Part shown: positions 9,049 to 18,897 of the stretch, one piece after another
How the letters are laid out: each line of letters opens with the position of its first letter
How positions within the stretch are numbered: position 1 is the stretch's first letter
Assembly (NCBI RefSeq): GCF_000421845.1
Contig: NZ_ATXU01000008.1
Location: 122,097 to 186,096 of the forward strand
Reading direction: 5' to 3'
Length of the DNA: 64,000 nucleotides
Source: Leucobacter chironomi DSM 19883
GTDB taxonomy: Bacteria; Actinomycetota; Actinomycetes; Actinomycetales; Microbacteriaceae
The notes under the pieces: generated by a model
The model's input: only the letters and a program-made list of their open reading frames with translations
What the model was told of the DNA's origin: nothing
The model's database searches: none
Made by a program: the position numbers and the translations under genes

Positions 9049-10080
9049 TCAGGAGCCGGGCGGGCGCACGGTGTAGGGGTCCCAGCCTGCCGGGATGAGC
9101 GGGGCGCCGTCGAGGCGCACGCCGGGAGCCTCGGAATCGGATCCGCCGTCCGCGCCGTCCGCCGACCGCACCACTCCGATGGGGAGGAAGCCGTGGGGCA
9201 GCGCCGCCGACGCCGGGAACGTCGCGAGCAGGCCGTGATCCTCGCCGCCCGTGAGCATCGCCTCGATCGGCACCGCCGCACCCTGCTGCACTCCGAAACC
9301 GTCCTCCAGCAGCTGCGCGTCGAGGTCGACCGTCATCCCGCTCGCACGCGCCAGGCGTTCGGCGTCGATCGACAGCGAGTCGGAGACGTCCATCATCGCG
9401 GTCGCGCCCGCCTCGGCCGCGACCGACCCGAGCGCGATCGGCGGCTTCGGGGCGAGCTGGGCGGCGACGGCCGCGGGGTGGGCGCGCCGCAACTCGGGCA
9501 GCGACCGGGAATGGGCGGTGCCGTCGGGATCCGCCGCCTCCGCGAAGAGCAGCGACAGCCCGAGCCCAGCAAGCCCCAGCGCCCCCGCGTACGCCACGAC
9601 ATCGCCCGGCCGCGCACCCGCCCGGGTGACCGGACGCCGCCCTTCGAGGTCGCCGAGCGCCGTCACCGACGCCGTCACCACCGGGGCGCGGCCGAGATCG
9701 CCGCCGACCACCCCGCAGCCGGGCGCGAACTCGCGGCACGCGGCGTCGAGCCCGCTCGCGATCCGCTCCAGCAACTCGACCGGGGTCTCATGCGGCACGG
9801 CGAGCGCAACCGTCAGGGCCGTCGGCCGGGCGCCCATCGCCGCCACGTCCGACAGGTTCGTGGCCGCGAGCTTCCACCCCAGATCGAAGCCGTCGTGCCA
9901 GGCCAGACGGAAATCAGGCCCCTCGATCATCGTGTCGGTCGTCACCACCGCGTCGCCCGCGAAGCGGAGCACGGCGCAGTCGTCACCGGGGCCGAGCACC
10001 GCACCCCGGGCCTCGCCCAGCCGCGCGAGCACGCGGGCGAGCACCTCGCGCTCCCCCAGCTCCCCCACGGTCTCGTTCAC
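9049..10080 (-). CDS. thiL: thiamine-monophosphate kinase
   Basis: Phosphorylates thiamine phosphate to thiamine diphosphate; 343 residues. The Mg/ATP motifs are in order: LGPGDDCAVL near residue 30, VTTDTMIEGPDF near 48, MMDVSDSLSIDAERLA near 217 and TGGEDHGLLATF near 259. The GTG start has TAACTT six bases upstream and no clear Shine-Dalgarno, so it is probably leaderless. A position between ddl and recG is common in actinobacteria. Confidence 0.93.
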   Translation of the reverse strand: MNETVGELGEREVLARVLARLGEARGAVLGPGDDCAVLRFAGDAVVTTDTMIEGPDFRLAWHDGFDLGWKLAATNLSDVAAMGARPTALTVALAVPHETPVELLERIASGLDAACREFAPGCGVVGGDLGRAPVVTASVTALGDLEGRRPVTRAGARPGDVVAYAGALGLAGLGLSLLFAEAADPDGTAHSRSLPELRRAHPAAVAAQLAPKPPIALGSVAAEAGATAMMDVSDSLSIDAERLARASGMTVDLDAQLLEDGFGVQQGAAVPIEAMLTGGEDHGLLATFPASAALPHGFLPIGVVRSADGADGGSDSEAPGVRLDGAPLIPAGWDPYTVRPPGS

Positions 10081-10123
10081 CCTCTCAAGTTAGCGCACAG
10101 GAGCGAGTCGCTAGGCTGGCAGC

Positions 10124-10606
10124 GTGACTTCGCCCCGGATCCGCCTGCTCGCGCTCACCGCCGTCGTGCTCGCCTCGGCGCCGCTGCTCACCGGCTGCGC
10201 GGGCGATGTGCCCATGGACGCGGCGGACGACGCGAACGACCCCGCCTGCGCCGACGTCATCGTGCGCCTGCCCGACACCGTCGCCGGCCTGGACCGGCGC
10301 ACCACCAACGCGCAGTCGACCGGCGCCTGGGGCGACCCCTCGGGCGTGCAGCTGCAGTGCGGCATCGAGCCGAGCGGACCCACCACCGACTCCTGCGTGA
10401 ACGTCGACGGCGTCGACTGGATCGTGGACGACTCGCAGGCGCCGCTCTACCGCTTCGAAGCCTACGGACGCTCGCCCGGGCTCGCCGTCTTCGTGAACTC
10501 CGAGCACGCGAGCGGCACCGCGGCCGTGCTCGACCTCGGTGCCGTGGTCAAGCTGCTGCCGCAGACCCGCGAGTGCGTGGGCCTCGTCGACACGCTCGAC
10601 CTGTAG
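10124..10606 (+). CDS. DUF3515 family lipoprotein
   Basis: A 160-residue exported protein of unknown function. The N-terminus has two arginines, a hydrophobic core and the lipobox LLTGC with the lipidated cysteine at residue 25; the mature part includes DPACADVIVRLPDTVAGL. This family typically sits between ddl and thiL on the opposite strand in actinobacteria, as here. The GTG start follows TAGGCT by six bases with no Shine-Dalgarno, so the message is probably leaderless. It is convergent with ddl. Confidence 0.88.
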   Translation: MTSPRIRLLALTAVVLASAPLLTGCAGDVPMDAADDANDPACADVIVRLPDTVAGLDRRTTNAQSTGAWGDPSGVQLQCGIEPSGPTTDSCVNVDGVDWIVDDSQAPLYRFEAYGRSPGLAVFVNSEHASGTAAVLDLGAVVKLLPQTRECVGLVDTLDL

Positions 10607-10672
10607 GGCCGCTGCCCGGCTCCTCGGCGCACTCAGCGGGTGGTGCGGATCGCGGAGACGTCGCAGTTGTTA

Positions 10673-10734
10673 CGGATGAGGCCGATGTTTCGGATGCGAA
10701 CCCCGGTTCCCATCCGAAACATCGGCCTCATCCG
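10673..10734. terminator. long perfect hairpin between convergent DUF3515 gene and ddl
   Basis: Perfect 24-base arms (10673-10696 and 10711-10734) starting CGGATGAGGCCGATG, around a 14-base centre that itself folds (GAACC/GGTTC). It sits in the 178-bp gap between convergent genes. There is no T tract; a bidirectional terminator is the simplest reading. Confidence 0.7.
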
Positions 10735-10784
10735 CAGAACAGGTCCCACGCCTCGCAGCACCGGACCTGGGGTGCTCCACCCGC

Positions 10785-11939
10785 CTAGTACGCCGGCTTC
10801 TTCGCGATGGCCAGCTCGATCAGCTCGGTGATGAGCTCGGTGTAGCCGAGCCCCGACTCCTGCCACAGCCGCGGGTACATCGAGATCGGGGTGAACCCGG
10901 GCAGCGTGTTGATCTCGTTGAGCACCGGGCCGTCCTCGGTGAGGAAGAAGTCGATGCGGGCGAGCCCCGCGCACTGCGTCACCTCGAAGGCGAGCACCGC
11001 GGCGTCGCGGATCGCTGCGAACTCGGCGTCGGTCACCTTCGCGGGCAGTTCGAGCTCGACGCCGGCCGCGCCCAGGTACTTCGCCTCGAAGTCGTAGAAG
11101 TCGCGGCCCGTGAACACGATCTCGCCGATCACGGCGCTCGTGCGGGGACGGTCGTCGCCGCGCCCCTCGAGCACTGCGATCTCGACCTCGCGACCCGTCA
11201 CGCCCGACTCGACGAGCACCGTGCGATCCTCGGCGAACGCCACGTCGAGCGCGGCGGGCAGCTGAGCGCTCTCGGTGACCCGGCTCACCCCCACCGACGA
11301 TCCCGCGCGGGCCGGCTTCACGAACAGCGGGTACCGCAGGCCCTCGTCGAGCCGTTCGGCGAGGTACGGGTCTTGGGCCAGCTGCTCGCGGGTGATAGTG
11401 CGCCACGGCGCGACCGCGATGCCAGCGTCGGCCAGCACCGTCTTCACTGCGTGCTTGTCCATGCAGAGCGCCGAACCCAGCACACCGCTGCCCACATAGG
11501 GCAGATCCACCAGGTCGAGCATCCCCTGCACGGTGCCGTCCTCCCCGTAGGGGCCGTGCAGCATCGGCAGCACCGCGTCGACGTGACCGAGTGAGCGCAG
11601 GGACCCCGCCTGGTCGATCACCGTGACGGCGCGGGTGGCGGTCGAGGCCGGCCAGAGCACGCGCGTGCCGTTGTCGTGCACCTCGGGCAGCGCCCCCGCC
11701 TCGAGCCGGTAGCCCGCCAGGTCTTCCTCGCGCATGAGCACGGTGGCGCCCTGCTTCGTGATGCCCACGAGGATGACGTCGAAGCGCGCGCGATCGATGG
11801 ATCGCAGCACGCCGGCGGCGGTCACGCAGCTGATGCCGTGCTCGCTCGATCGGCCGCCGAACAGCAGCGCGACCGTGCGTCGCGCGCCTGCGCCGGTCTG
11901 AACGTCGGCCTCGGCCGGACGGGAGGAGGATGCGGTCAC
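10785..11939 (-). CDS. ddl: D-alanine--D-alanine ligase
   Basis: ATP-grasp enzyme joining two D-alanines for peptidoglycan; 384 residues. Seen are LLFGGRSSEHGISCVTAAGV near the N-terminus, the VLPMLHGPYGEDGTVQG loop, YPLFVKPARAGSSVGVSRV, and the metal-site ending GPVLNEINTLPGFTPISMYP. Its GTG start overlaps the gpsA stop as GTGA, so it is translationally coupled to the leftward murA-plsC-gpsA-ddl operon. Confidence 0.95.
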   Translation of the reverse strand: MTASSSRPAEADVQTGAGARRTVALLFGGRSSEHGISCVTAAGVLRSIDRARFDVILVGITKQGATVLMREEDLAGYRLEAGALPEVHDNGTRVLWPASTATRAVTVIDQAGSLRSLGHVDAVLPMLHGPYGEDGTVQGMLDLVDLPYVGSGVLGSALCMDKHAVKTVLADAGIAVAPWRTITREQLAQDPYLAERLDEGLRYPLFVKPARAGSSVGVSRVTESAQLPAALDVAFAEDRTVLVESGVTGREVEIAVLEGRGDDRPRTSAVIGEIVFTGRDFYDFEAKYLGAAGVELELPAKVTDAEFAAIRDAAVLAFEVTQCAGLARIDFFLTEDGPVLNEINTLPGFTPISMYPRLWQESGLGYTELITELIELAIAKKPAY

Positions 11940-13057
11940 GCCTGGGGTCCCTTCACACGGTTGAACAGCCGTCGCAACGCACCCACCTGGGGTTCGGCGA
12001 TCGTCTGCTCGGGCTGCGGTACATCGTCTTCGGTGGCGAGGTGCGGGCCGAGATCCCTCGGCGCCATGCGGCCGTCGAGCACCATCTGCACCTGCTCGAC
12101 GATGGGCATGCGGATGCCCAGCTCGCGCGCCAGTTCGAGCACGGGCGGCACGGAGGTGATCCCCTCCGCGACCTGCTGCATCTGCTCCCTCGTCTCCTCC
12201 TGCGTGTACCCCTGGCCGATGAGACGGCCGGCGGTGTTGTTGCGGGAGAGCGGCGACTGGCAGGTCGCGATGAGGTCGCCGAGCCCCGCCAGCCCGGAGA
12301 GGGTGGCCGGATCCGCGCCGTGCGCGACCGAGAACTGCGTCATCTCGGCGATGCCGCGCGTGATGATCGCGGCCTTCGTGTTCTCGCCGTACCCCACGCC
12401 GTCGACGATGCCGATCGCGAGCGCGATGAGGTTCTTGAGCACCCCGCCGAGCTCCGTGCCGGTGACGTCGGTGTTGACGTAGGTGCGGAAGTAGGGTGCG
12501 GAGGCGGCGGTGGCGATCTCCTGGGCGACCGTCAGGTCGACGCAGGACGCGACGCCGCCGGTCGGCTGCTCCTTCGCGATCTCGAGCGCGATGTTCGGGC
12601 CCGACACGACGCCGATGCGTGCGGGATCGAGGTCGAGCGTGTCGGCGATCACCTGCGACATGCGCATCGTGGTGGTCTTCTCGACACCCTTCACGAGGCT
12701 CACCAGCACGCTGCGCCGATCAAGGTACGGTTCGAGGTCGATGAGGTTCTGCCGCAGCGTCTGGCTCGGCACCGCGAGGAACACGAGGCCCGCGCCGCGC
12801 AGCGCAACGCTCAGATCGTCGGTCGCTTTCAGCGTCTTCGGCAGGTTGATGCCCGAGAGGTACTGGGTGTTGCGCTTCGCCACCTGGATCTCGTGCGCCA
12901 CTTCGCGGCGGCGCGCCCAGATCGTGACGTCGCAGCCGGCGTCGCAGAGCACCTTCGCGAAGGTCGTGCCCCAGCTGCCCGCGCCGATCACCGCGACCTT
13001 GCGGCCGCGATTGCGCAGATTGCGGCCGGTGACGATCGGGATCGGCCTCGTACTCAA
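11936..13057 (-). CDS. gpsA: glycerol-3-phosphate dehydrogenase [NAD(P)+]
   Basis: Reduces dihydroxyacetone phosphate to sn-glycerol 3-phosphate for phospholipids. VAVIGAGSWGTTFAKVL near residue 21 binds the nucleotide, SLVKGVE carries a catalytic lysine, and KNLIALAIGIVDGVGYGENT is the substrate region. The start is best placed at a TTG inside the plsC stop (TTGA overlap), giving 373 residues; no ATG or GTG lies between that point and the Rossmann motif. A tail of about 40 residues after the usual C-terminus is poorly conserved in type and ends RRLFNRVKGPQA. It lies between plsC and ddl in an operon. Confidence 0.94.
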   Translation of the reverse strand: MSTRPIPIVTGRNLRNRGRKVAVIGAGSWGTTFAKVLCDAGCDVTIWARRREVAHEIQVAKRNTQYLSGINLPKTLKATDDLSVALRGAGLVFLAVPSQTLRQNLIDLEPYLDRRSVLVSLVKGVEKTTTMRMSQVIADTLDLDPARIGVVSGPNIALEIAKEQPTGGVASCVDLTVAQEIATAASAPYFRTYVNTDVTGTELGGVLKNLIALAIGIVDGVGYGENTKAAIITRGIAEMTQFSVAHGADPATLSGLAGLGDLIATCQSPLSRNNTAGRLIGQGYTQEETREQMQQVAEGITSVPPVLELARELGIRMPIVEQVQMVLDGRMAPRDLGPHLATEDDVPQPEQTIAEPQVGALRRLFNRVKGPQA

Positions 13058-13830
13058 AAGCGTCCCGTTTCGCTCTGCTGGTGCTTGCTCGGATCCCAGC
13101 GCTCGGGCGGCGGCTGCTCGCCCCGCAGCTCGGCCAGCAGCGCGGTGATCGCATCCATGAGCTGGCTCGTGGCCTCGGTGACGACGCGCTGGTCGAGCGG
13201 GCGGCCCGCGAAGCGGCTGAGATCGATCGGCTCGCCGACCGACACGTGGATCGTCTTGCGCGGGAAGGGGTGGATGCGCTTCGCATAGCGCGGCATCAGC
13301 TCCTGCGTGCCCCAGTGGGCGACGGGGATCAGCGGGATGCCCGACTCGAGCGCGAGACGCACCGCCCCCGACTTGCCGCGCATCGGCCACAGGCCGGGAT
13401 CGCGAGTCAACGAGCCCTCCGGATACACGATCACGCCCGACTCGCGCTCGATCAGCTGACCGGCGGCGCCCATCGGGTTCGCGCTGTCGCGCGAGGAGCG
13501 GGTGGAGCCCTGCCGCTCGACCGGGATCTGACCCGACGCCCGCAGCAGCCAGCCGAACACGGGCACGCGGAAGAGGCTCGCCTTCGCCATGAAGCGGGGC
13601 AGGCGCCCCAGATGCCACACTGCGGCCCCCATCGCGATGGGGTCGATCTCGCTGTAGTGGTTGGGCGCGAGGATGAACGGTCCTGACTGCGGCAGCTTCG
13701 ACTGCGGCGTGAAGCGGTACCGCACCATGGCCGACCAGGCCGGCAGGATCAGCGTGGCCAGCACCCAGAAAACGGAGGGCCGACGCTTCTCCGCCGAGGG
13801 GCGGCTCCGGAGCTTTACCGTGTCAGTCAT
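13054..13830 (-). CDS. plsC: 1-acyl-sn-glycerol-3-phosphate acyltransferase
   Basis: Acylates lysophosphatidic acid to phosphatidic acid at the membrane; 258 residues. A hydrophobic segment (about residues 20-36) precedes the HX4D catalytic motif NHYSEID (H58, D63); YPEGSLTRD near residue 137 and GIPLIPVAHWGTQ follow, all standard for the family. It is translationally coupled to gpsA and sits downstream of murA, so precursors for wall and membrane are made from one operon. Confidence 0.9.
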   Translation of the reverse strand: MTDTVKLRSRPSAEKRRPSVFWVLATLILPAWSAMVRYRFTPQSKLPQSGPFILAPNHYSEIDPIAMGAAVWHLGRLPRFMAKASLFRVPVFGWLLRASGQIPVERQGSTRSSRDSANPMGAAGQLIERESGVIVYPEGSLTRDPGLWPMRGKSGAVRLALESGIPLIPVAHWGTQELMPRYAKRIHPFPRKTIHVSVGEPIDLSRFAGRPLDQRVVTEATSQLMDAITALLAELRGEQPPPERWDPSKHQQSETGRF

Positions 13831-13847
13831 GATCCCATTATCCCGCC

Positions 13848-13887
13848 CTCGCGCTCCCCGCGCGGAATGCCGTGCCGGGAGCGCGAG
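13848..13887 (-). terminator. hairpin behind murA
   Basis: An 11-bp stem CTCGCGCTCCC / GGGAGCGCGAG with an 18-base loop, nine bases after the murA stop and before plsC. It has no T tract, so it may only attenuate read-through into plsC. Confidence 0.45.
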
Positions 13888-13895
13888 AACGCGGA

Positions 13896-15311
13896 TCAGC
13901 TCTCGTAGACGAAGTCCGCGCCGAGCTGACGCAGCTTCTCGATGAAGTTCTCGTAGCCGCGCGAGATGATGCCGAGATTCGTCACCCGCGTCTGCCCTTC
14001 GGCGGTGAGGCCGGCGATGAGGTAGCTGAAGCCGCCGCGGAGATCGGGGACCTCGATCTCGGCGCCCGTGAGCGGGGTGGGCCCGGCGATGACGGCGGCC
14101 TGCTCGAACTCGCGGCGGTTCACCCGCCGGGTCTCATCGTGCAGCCCCTCCTTGTAGACCTTGATGTCGGCGCCCATCTTGTTGAGGGCGTCGGTGAAGC
14201 CGAAGCGGTTCTCGTAGACGGTCTCGTGGATCGTCGACACGCCCTGCGCCTGCGTGAGCGCCACGACGAGCGGCTGCTGCCAGTCCGTCATGAACCCGGG
14301 GTGCACATCGGTCTCGATGGTCACCGGGGTGAGCTCGCCGCCGGGGTGCCAGAAGCGGATCCCGTCGTCGTGCACGTCGAAGTCGCCGCCGACCTTGCGG
14401 AACACGTTCAGGAAGGTCATCATCTCTTCCTGCTTCGCCCCGCCGACGAACACGTCGCCTCGGGTCGCGAGCGCCGCAGAGGCCCAGCTCGCGGCCTCGT
14501 TGCGGTCGAAGATCGCGCGGTGATCGTATCCGCGCAGCTCCTTCACGCCCTCGATGAAGATCACGCGGTTCGGCTCGACCGTGATGATCGCGCCCATCTT
14601 CTGGAGGATGCAGATGAGGTCGATGATCTCGGGCTCGATCGCCGCGTTGCGCAGCTCGGTCTGCCCTTCGGCGAGCACGCTCGTGAGCAGCACCTGCTCG
14701 GTCGCACCCACGGAGGGGTACGGAAGCTCGATGTTCGCACCCTTGAGCCCGTTGGGGGCGGTCAGGCTGATGCCGCTCGGCAGCTTCTCGACGACGGCGC
14801 CGAACTTGCGCAGCGCGTCGAGGTGGAAATCGATCGGGCGATCGCCGATGCGGCAGCCGCCGAGGTCGGGGATGAACGCCTTGCCGAGCCGGTGCAGCAG
14901 CGGGCCGCAGAACAGGATCGGGATCCGCGACGAACCGGCGTGCGCGTCGATATCGGCGTGGTGCGCGTGCTCCACGTTCGAGGGATCGAAGTGCCACTCG
15001 CCCGGATCCTCGCCGCGGGTGATGAGCACGCCGTGCAGGGCGAGCAGCCCGGCGACGACGCGGATGTCGGACACGTTGGGGACGTTGCGGAGGATGCTCG
15101 GGGTCTTCCCGAGCAGCGCGGCAACCATCGCCTTGGGGGCGAGGTTCTTCGCACCGCGCACCTCGATGCGCCCCTTGAGGGGGCGACCGCCGTTGATGAG
15201 GATCTCATCGGAGGAGAGTCCCACGCGGGCGGCGGCCTTCTGCGCATCCAGCTTCAGCCCCTCGGCATCCGCCTCGGTCGTGTCGGGGTTCGGTGCGTCC
15301 TGCTCGCTCAC
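13896..15311 (-). CDS. murA: UDP-N-acetylglucosamine 1-carboxyvinyltransferase
   Basis: First committed step of peptidoglycan synthesis: transfers enolpyruvate from PEP to UDP-GlcNAc. About 471 residues, with a short acidic N-terminal addition. [11 protein letters not shown] supplies the conserved lysine (K55), and the active-site loop [13 protein letters not shown] has the cysteine (C153) that fosfomycin alkylates, so the enzyme is of the fosfomycin-sensitive type in principle. The GTG start follows GGAGG and overlaps the leuD stop (GTGA). The same operon runs on to plsC, gpsA and ddl. Confidence 0.94.
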   Translation of the reverse strand: MSEQDAPNPDTTEADAEGLKLDAQKAAARVGLSSDEILINGGRPLKGRIEVRGAKNLAPKAMVAALLGKTPSILRNVPNVSDIRVVAGLLALHGVLITRGEDPGEWHFDPSNVEHAHHADIDAHAGSSRIPILFCGPLLHRLGKAFIPDLGGCRIGDRPIDFHLDALRKFGAVVEKLPSGISLTAPNGLKGANIELPYPSVGATEQVLLTSVLAEGQTELRNAAIEPEIIDLICILQKMGAIITVEPNRVIFIEGVKELRGYDHRAIFDRNEAASWASAALATRGDVFVGGAKQEEMMTFLNVFRKVGGDFDVHDDGIRFWHPGGELTPVTIETDVHPGFMTDWQQPLVVALTQAQGVSTIHETVYENRFGFTDALNKMGADIKVYKEGLHDETRRVNRREFEQAAVIAGPTPLTGAEIEVPDLRGGFSYLIAGLTAEGQTRVTNLGIISRGYENFIEKLRQLGADFVYES

Positions 15312-15910
15312 GCGGCCTCCAACGGGGTGGTAGTGGGCATCCAGCGGGGGCGCCGGGCCTCGAAATCGGAGATCGCACCCTCGTTGCGCAGCGTCAGCGA
15401 GATGTCGTCGAGCCCCTCCATGAGGCGCCAGCGCGTGTAGTCGTCGATCTGGAACGGCACGGTCAGGTCGCCCACCGACACGGTGCGATCCTCGAGACTC
15501 ACGGTGAGCTGCACCCCGGGATCGGCGTCGATCGCAGCCCACAGCCGCTCGACGTCGGCCTCCTCGACCTGCGCCGCGAGCAGACCCTGCTTCCCGGAGT
15601 TGCCGCGGAAGATGTCGGCGAAGCGGGGCGAGATGACCACCTTGAAGCCGAAGTCGCGCAGCGCCCACACCGCGTGCTCGCGGGAGGAGCCGGTGCCGAA
15701 GTCCGGGCCGGCGACCAGGATCTCGGCTCCCGCGAAGGCGGGCTGGTTGAGCACGAAGGCCTCGTCCTGGCGCCAGTGGTAGAAGAGCGCGTCGTCGAAG
15801 CCGGTCTTGGTGACGCGCTTCAGGAAGACGGCGGGGATGATCTGGTCGGTGTCCACGTTGGAGCGCTTCAGCGGCGCCGCAACACCCGACATCGTGGTGA
15901 ACTTGTCCAT
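15308..15910 (-). CDS. leuD: 3-isopropylmalate dehydratase small subunit
   Basis: Swivelling small subunit of isopropylmalate isomerase in leucine synthesis; 200 residues. It shows [15 protein letters not shown] near residue 18, [17 protein letters not shown] near 69 and [15 protein letters not shown] near 97. It starts two bases after the leuC stop and ends in a GTGA overlap with murA, linking amino-acid and cell-wall genes in one transcript. Confidence 0.95.
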   Translation of the reverse strand: MDKFTTMSGVAAPLKRSNVDTDQIIPAVFLKRVTKTGFDDALFYHWRQDEAFVLNQPAFAGAEILVAGPDFGTGSSREHAVWALRDFGFKVVISPRFADIFRGNSGKQGLLAAQVEEADVERLWAAIDADPGVQLTVSLEDRTVSVGDLTVPFQIDDYTRWRLMEGLDDISLTLRNEGAISDFEARRPRWMPTTTPLEAA

Positions 15911-15912
15911 GA

Positions 15913-17406
15913 TTACGCTGCCTCCACCTTCTCGGCCGCGGCGTACGCCGTGGCTTCCGCGTCGTGCGTGATGCCCTGCGCGGCGTCCTCCTGCAGATCC
16001 CAGGGGCTCGAGAGCGTGCCGCGGATCGCGGTCGCCGCGGCCACCAGCGGCGACACGAGGTGCGTGCGACCGCCCTTGCCCTGGCGCCCCTCGAAGTTGC
16101 GGTTGGAGGTCGAGGCGCAGCGCTCCCCCGGCGCCAGCTGGTCCGGGTTCATGCCCAGGCACATCGAGCAGCCCGCGAAGCGCCACTCGCCGCCGAACTC
16201 CTCGACGATCTTGTCGATGCCCTCGGCCTCGGCCTCCAGGCGCACGCGCGCCGAGCCGGGCACCACCATGAGGCGCACGCCCTCGGCCTTCTTCTTGCCC
16301 TTGATGATGTTCGCGAAGGTGCGCAGGTCGTCGAGCCGACTGTTCGTGCACGATCCCATGAACACCGCGTCGACCGCGATCTCTTTCATGGGGGTGCCGG
16401 CCTCGAGGTCCATGTACTCGAGGGCGCGCTCGGCGGCGGCACGCTCGTTGGGATCCTCGATGTCGGCGGGGGTCGGCACGCGGTCGCTGAGCAGCACGCC
16501 CTGGCCGGGGTTCGTGCCCCAGGTCACGAACGGCTCCAGCTCGCTCGCGTCGATGAAGACCTCGCGGTCGAAGACGGCGCCCTCGTCGGTGGGCAGCGTC
16601 TGCCAGTACTCGACGGCACGATCCCATTCCTCGCCCTGCGGCGCGTGCGGGCGCCCCTTGACGTATTCGAAGGTGGTCTCGTCGGGGGCGACCATGCCGG
16701 CGCGGGCGCCCGCCTCGATCGACATGTTGCAGATGGTCATGCGGCCGTCCATCGAGAGGCCGCGGATCGCGGAGCCGCGGTACTCGAGCACGTAGCCCTG
16801 GCCGCCTCCCGTGCCGATCTTCGCGATGACGGCGAGGATGATGTCCTTCGCGGTCACCCCGGGACGCAGCTCGCCGTCGACGTTGATCGCCATCGTCTTG
16901 AACGGCTTGAGCGGCAGCGTCTGGGTCGCCATGACATGCTCGACCTCGCTCGTCCCGATGCCGAACGCGAGCGCCCCGAAGGCGCCGTGCGTGGAGGTGT
17001 GGCTGTCGCCGCAGACGACGGTGATGCCCGGCATGGTGAGGCCGAGCTGCGGGCCCACGACGTGGACGATGCCCTGCTCCTTGTCGCCCAGCGGGTGCGC
17101 GCGAACGCCGAACTCGGCGACGTTGTGGCGCAGCGTCTCGATCTGCAGACGGCTGGTGGGGTCCTCGATCTGGCGGGTGATGTTCACCGTCGGGGTGTTG
17201 TGGTCCTCGGTCGCGATCATCAGGTCGACGCGGCGGAGGGGCCGATCCGCGGTGCGGAGCCCGTCGAACGCCTGCGGGCTCGTGACCTCGTGGATGAGGT
17301 GCAGATCGATGTAGATGAGATCCGGCTCGCCGTTCTCGCCCTTGACGACGACGTGGTCGTCCCACAGCTTCTCGGCCAGCGTTCGGGGCTTCAGTGCTTC
17401 AGTCAT
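15913..17406 (-). CDS. leuC: 3-isopropylmalate dehydratase large subunit
   Basis: Aconitase-family large subunit, 497 residues, carrying the [4Fe-4S] cluster that isomerises isopropylmalate. [20 protein letters not shown] near residue 150, [13 protein letters not shown] near 350 and [20 protein letters not shown] near 410 supply cluster ligands and substrate contacts. It is the first gene of the leftward leuC-leuD-murA-plsC-gpsA-ddl run. The 196-bp gap upstream holds its promoter and the end of the TerC gene; I see no obvious leucine-rich leader peptide. Confidence 0.96.
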   Translation of the reverse strand: MTEALKPRTLAEKLWDDHVVVKGENGEPDLIYIDLHLIHEVTSPQAFDGLRTADRPLRRVDLMIATEDHNTPTVNITRQIEDPTSRLQIETLRHNVAEFGVRAHPLGDKEQGIVHVVGPQLGLTMPGITVVCGDSHTSTHGAFGALAFGIGTSEVEHVMATQTLPLKPFKTMAINVDGELRPGVTAKDIILAVIAKIGTGGGQGYVLEYRGSAIRGLSMDGRMTICNMSIEAGARAGMVAPDETTFEYVKGRPHAPQGEEWDRAVEYWQTLPTDEGAVFDREVFIDASELEPFVTWGTNPGQGVLLSDRVPTPADIEDPNERAAAERALEYMDLEAGTPMKEIAVDAVFMGSCTNSRLDDLRTFANIIKGKKKAEGVRLMVVPGSARVRLEAEAEGIDKIVEEFGGEWRFAGCSMCLGMNPDQLAPGERCASTSNRNFEGRQGKGGRTHLVSPLVAAATAIRGTLSSPWDLQEDAAQGITHDAEATAYAAAEKVEAA

Positions 17407-17602
17407 ACGTGCGCTTCTCTATTCCGTAACTTGCATGCGCGAACACGCGCGATTGCTTTTCGGCCGTGCTGGACTCCGCGACGGGAGGGCCGAGCAGCTA
17501 CACCCCGTCGCGGCAAGGAAGAAGAAGCTGCCGACGACGCATGGCGAAGAGTCTACCACCGGACGCCCGCGTTCCCTGGAAGCGGGCGCCCGGAGCGCGG
17601 GA

Positions 17603-18622
17603 TCAGTCCTCGGCGCTCTCGTGGGCGCCGAGGTGCAGCCGCTCGCCGCGGCGCTTCGCATCACGGTTCATCTTCACCACGCTCGCAATCGTCGCGACGG
17701 CCATCGCGGTGACGATGAAGCCGAGCGACATCCAGGTGGTGATGTCGGGCACCGGCACGTGCTCGCCGCCGTTGATGAAGGGCAGCTCGTTCTCGTGCAG
17801 GGCGTGCAGCACGAGCTTCACCCCGATGAAGGCGAGGATCGCCGCGATGCCGTACTTGAGGTATTCGAGACGGTCGAGCAGGCCGCCCAGCAGGAAGTAG
17901 AGCTGGCGCAGGCCCATCAGGGCGAACACGTTCGCGGTGAACACGATGAAGGGGCTGCGGGTGATGCCGAAGATCGCGGGGATCGAGTCGAGTGCGAACA
18001 GCAGATCGGTGGTGCCGAGCGACACGAGCACGAGCAGGAACGGGGTCCACATGCGCTTGCCGTCGACCGTGGTGCGCAGCTTGCCGCCGTCGTAGTGCTC
18101 GCTGATCGGCATGACCTTCTTCACCTGGCGGATCACCCAGCTGTCGCCCGCGTGCTCTTCTTCGCCCGGCTTGACCTGATGCCACGCGGTCCAGATGAGC
18201 CAGGCGCCGAAGATGAAGAAGATCCAGATGAAGCGCTCGATGAGCGCCGCTCCCGCGAGGATGAAGAGGCCGCGGAAGACGAGCGCGAGCACGATCCCGA
18301 TCATGAGCGCGCGCTGCTGGTATGCGTGCGGCACCTTGAAGCTCGCGAGGATCAGCACGAACACGAAGAGGTTGTCGATCGACAGGCTGTACTCCGTGAG
18401 CCAGCCCGCCAGGAACTCCGTGCCGTGCTGCACATCCCCCAGCAGGAAGATCGCGCCGGCGAAGACGAGCGCGAGCAGCACGTAGAAGCCCACCCAGAGG
18501 CTGGCCTCGCGCATGCTGGGCACGTGCGGGCGCTTGATAATGAGGAGCAGGTCGATGATGAGGATCGCGACGAGCACGATCATCGATCCGATCTCGAACC
18601 AGAGCGGAAGAACAGGGGTCAC
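17603..18622 (-). CDS. TerC/Alx-family integral membrane protein
   Basis: Polytopic membrane protein of about 339 residues with roughly eight to nine hydrophobic segments. TerC signatures are SLSIDNLFVFVLILASF near residue 88, RGLFILAGAALIERF near 132 and TTDLLFALDSIPAIFGITRSP near 218, with buried acidic residues. Members of this family export Mn2+, often from excreted enzymes or exported-metalloprotein handling, and in many bacteria lie behind a yybP-ykoY manganese riboswitch. Such an element appears to be present here at 18661-18780. The GTG start (VTPVLPLWFEIG) is the first codon ahead of the first helix. Confidence 0.88.
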   Translation of the reverse strand: MTPVLPLWFEIGSMIVLVAILIIDLLLIIKRPHVPSMREASLWVGFYVLLALVFAGAIFLLGDVQHGTEFLAGWLTEYSLSIDNLFVFVLILASFKVPHAYQQRALMIGIVLALVFRGLFILAGAALIERFIWIFFIFGAWLIWTAWHQVKPGEEEHAGDSWVIRQVKKVMPISEHYDGGKLRTTVDGKRMWTPFLLVLVSLGTTDLLFALDSIPAIFGITRSPFIVFTANVFALMGLRQLYFLLGGLLDRLEYLKYGIAAILAFIGVKLVLHALHENELPFINGGEHVPVPDITTWMSLGFIVTAMAVATIASVVKMNRDAKRRGERLHLGAHESAED

Positions 18623-18660
18623 AGCGACTCTTTCGGTACGGCGCGGGTGCGCGAATGAAC

Positions 18661-18780
18661 CGAAAGTCTCTCCCCGGCGAAGCTCCCCGCGAGGCGGGGG
18701 AACGTCACCGCGTCCGCACCGGCCGGGCCACGGAGCCCTGCGTATTGACGACACGGACGAAACGGAATACTCCCTTTCGA
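18661..18780 (-). promoter_or_regulatory. probable yybP-ykoY (manganese) riboswitch
   Basis: Read leftward, the leader has the conserved elements in order: AAAGGGAGTA at the 5' side, GTCAATACG in the middle arm, a GC-rich variable hairpin (CCCCCGCCTCGCGGGG), and GGGGAGAGACTTTCGG at the 3' side, ending about 40 nt before the TerC-family start. This fits the yybP-ykoY consensus from memory, and the controlled gene type fits as well. A covariance-model search has not been run. Confidence 0.72.
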
Positions 18781-18897
18781 AGGCACCATCATACCGCGCC
18801 TCGAGCGTCGCTCCGCTTCGAACGCGGGGCGATTCTCCCAGCGGCGGACGGGGCTCGACTCGCTACGATGTGATCCTCAGCAGACGAAAGGACACCC

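Noticed and set aside
17407..17602. Leucine attenuator upstream of leuC
   Set aside because: No short ORF with a run of leucine codons and no competing hairpins could be seen in the gap.
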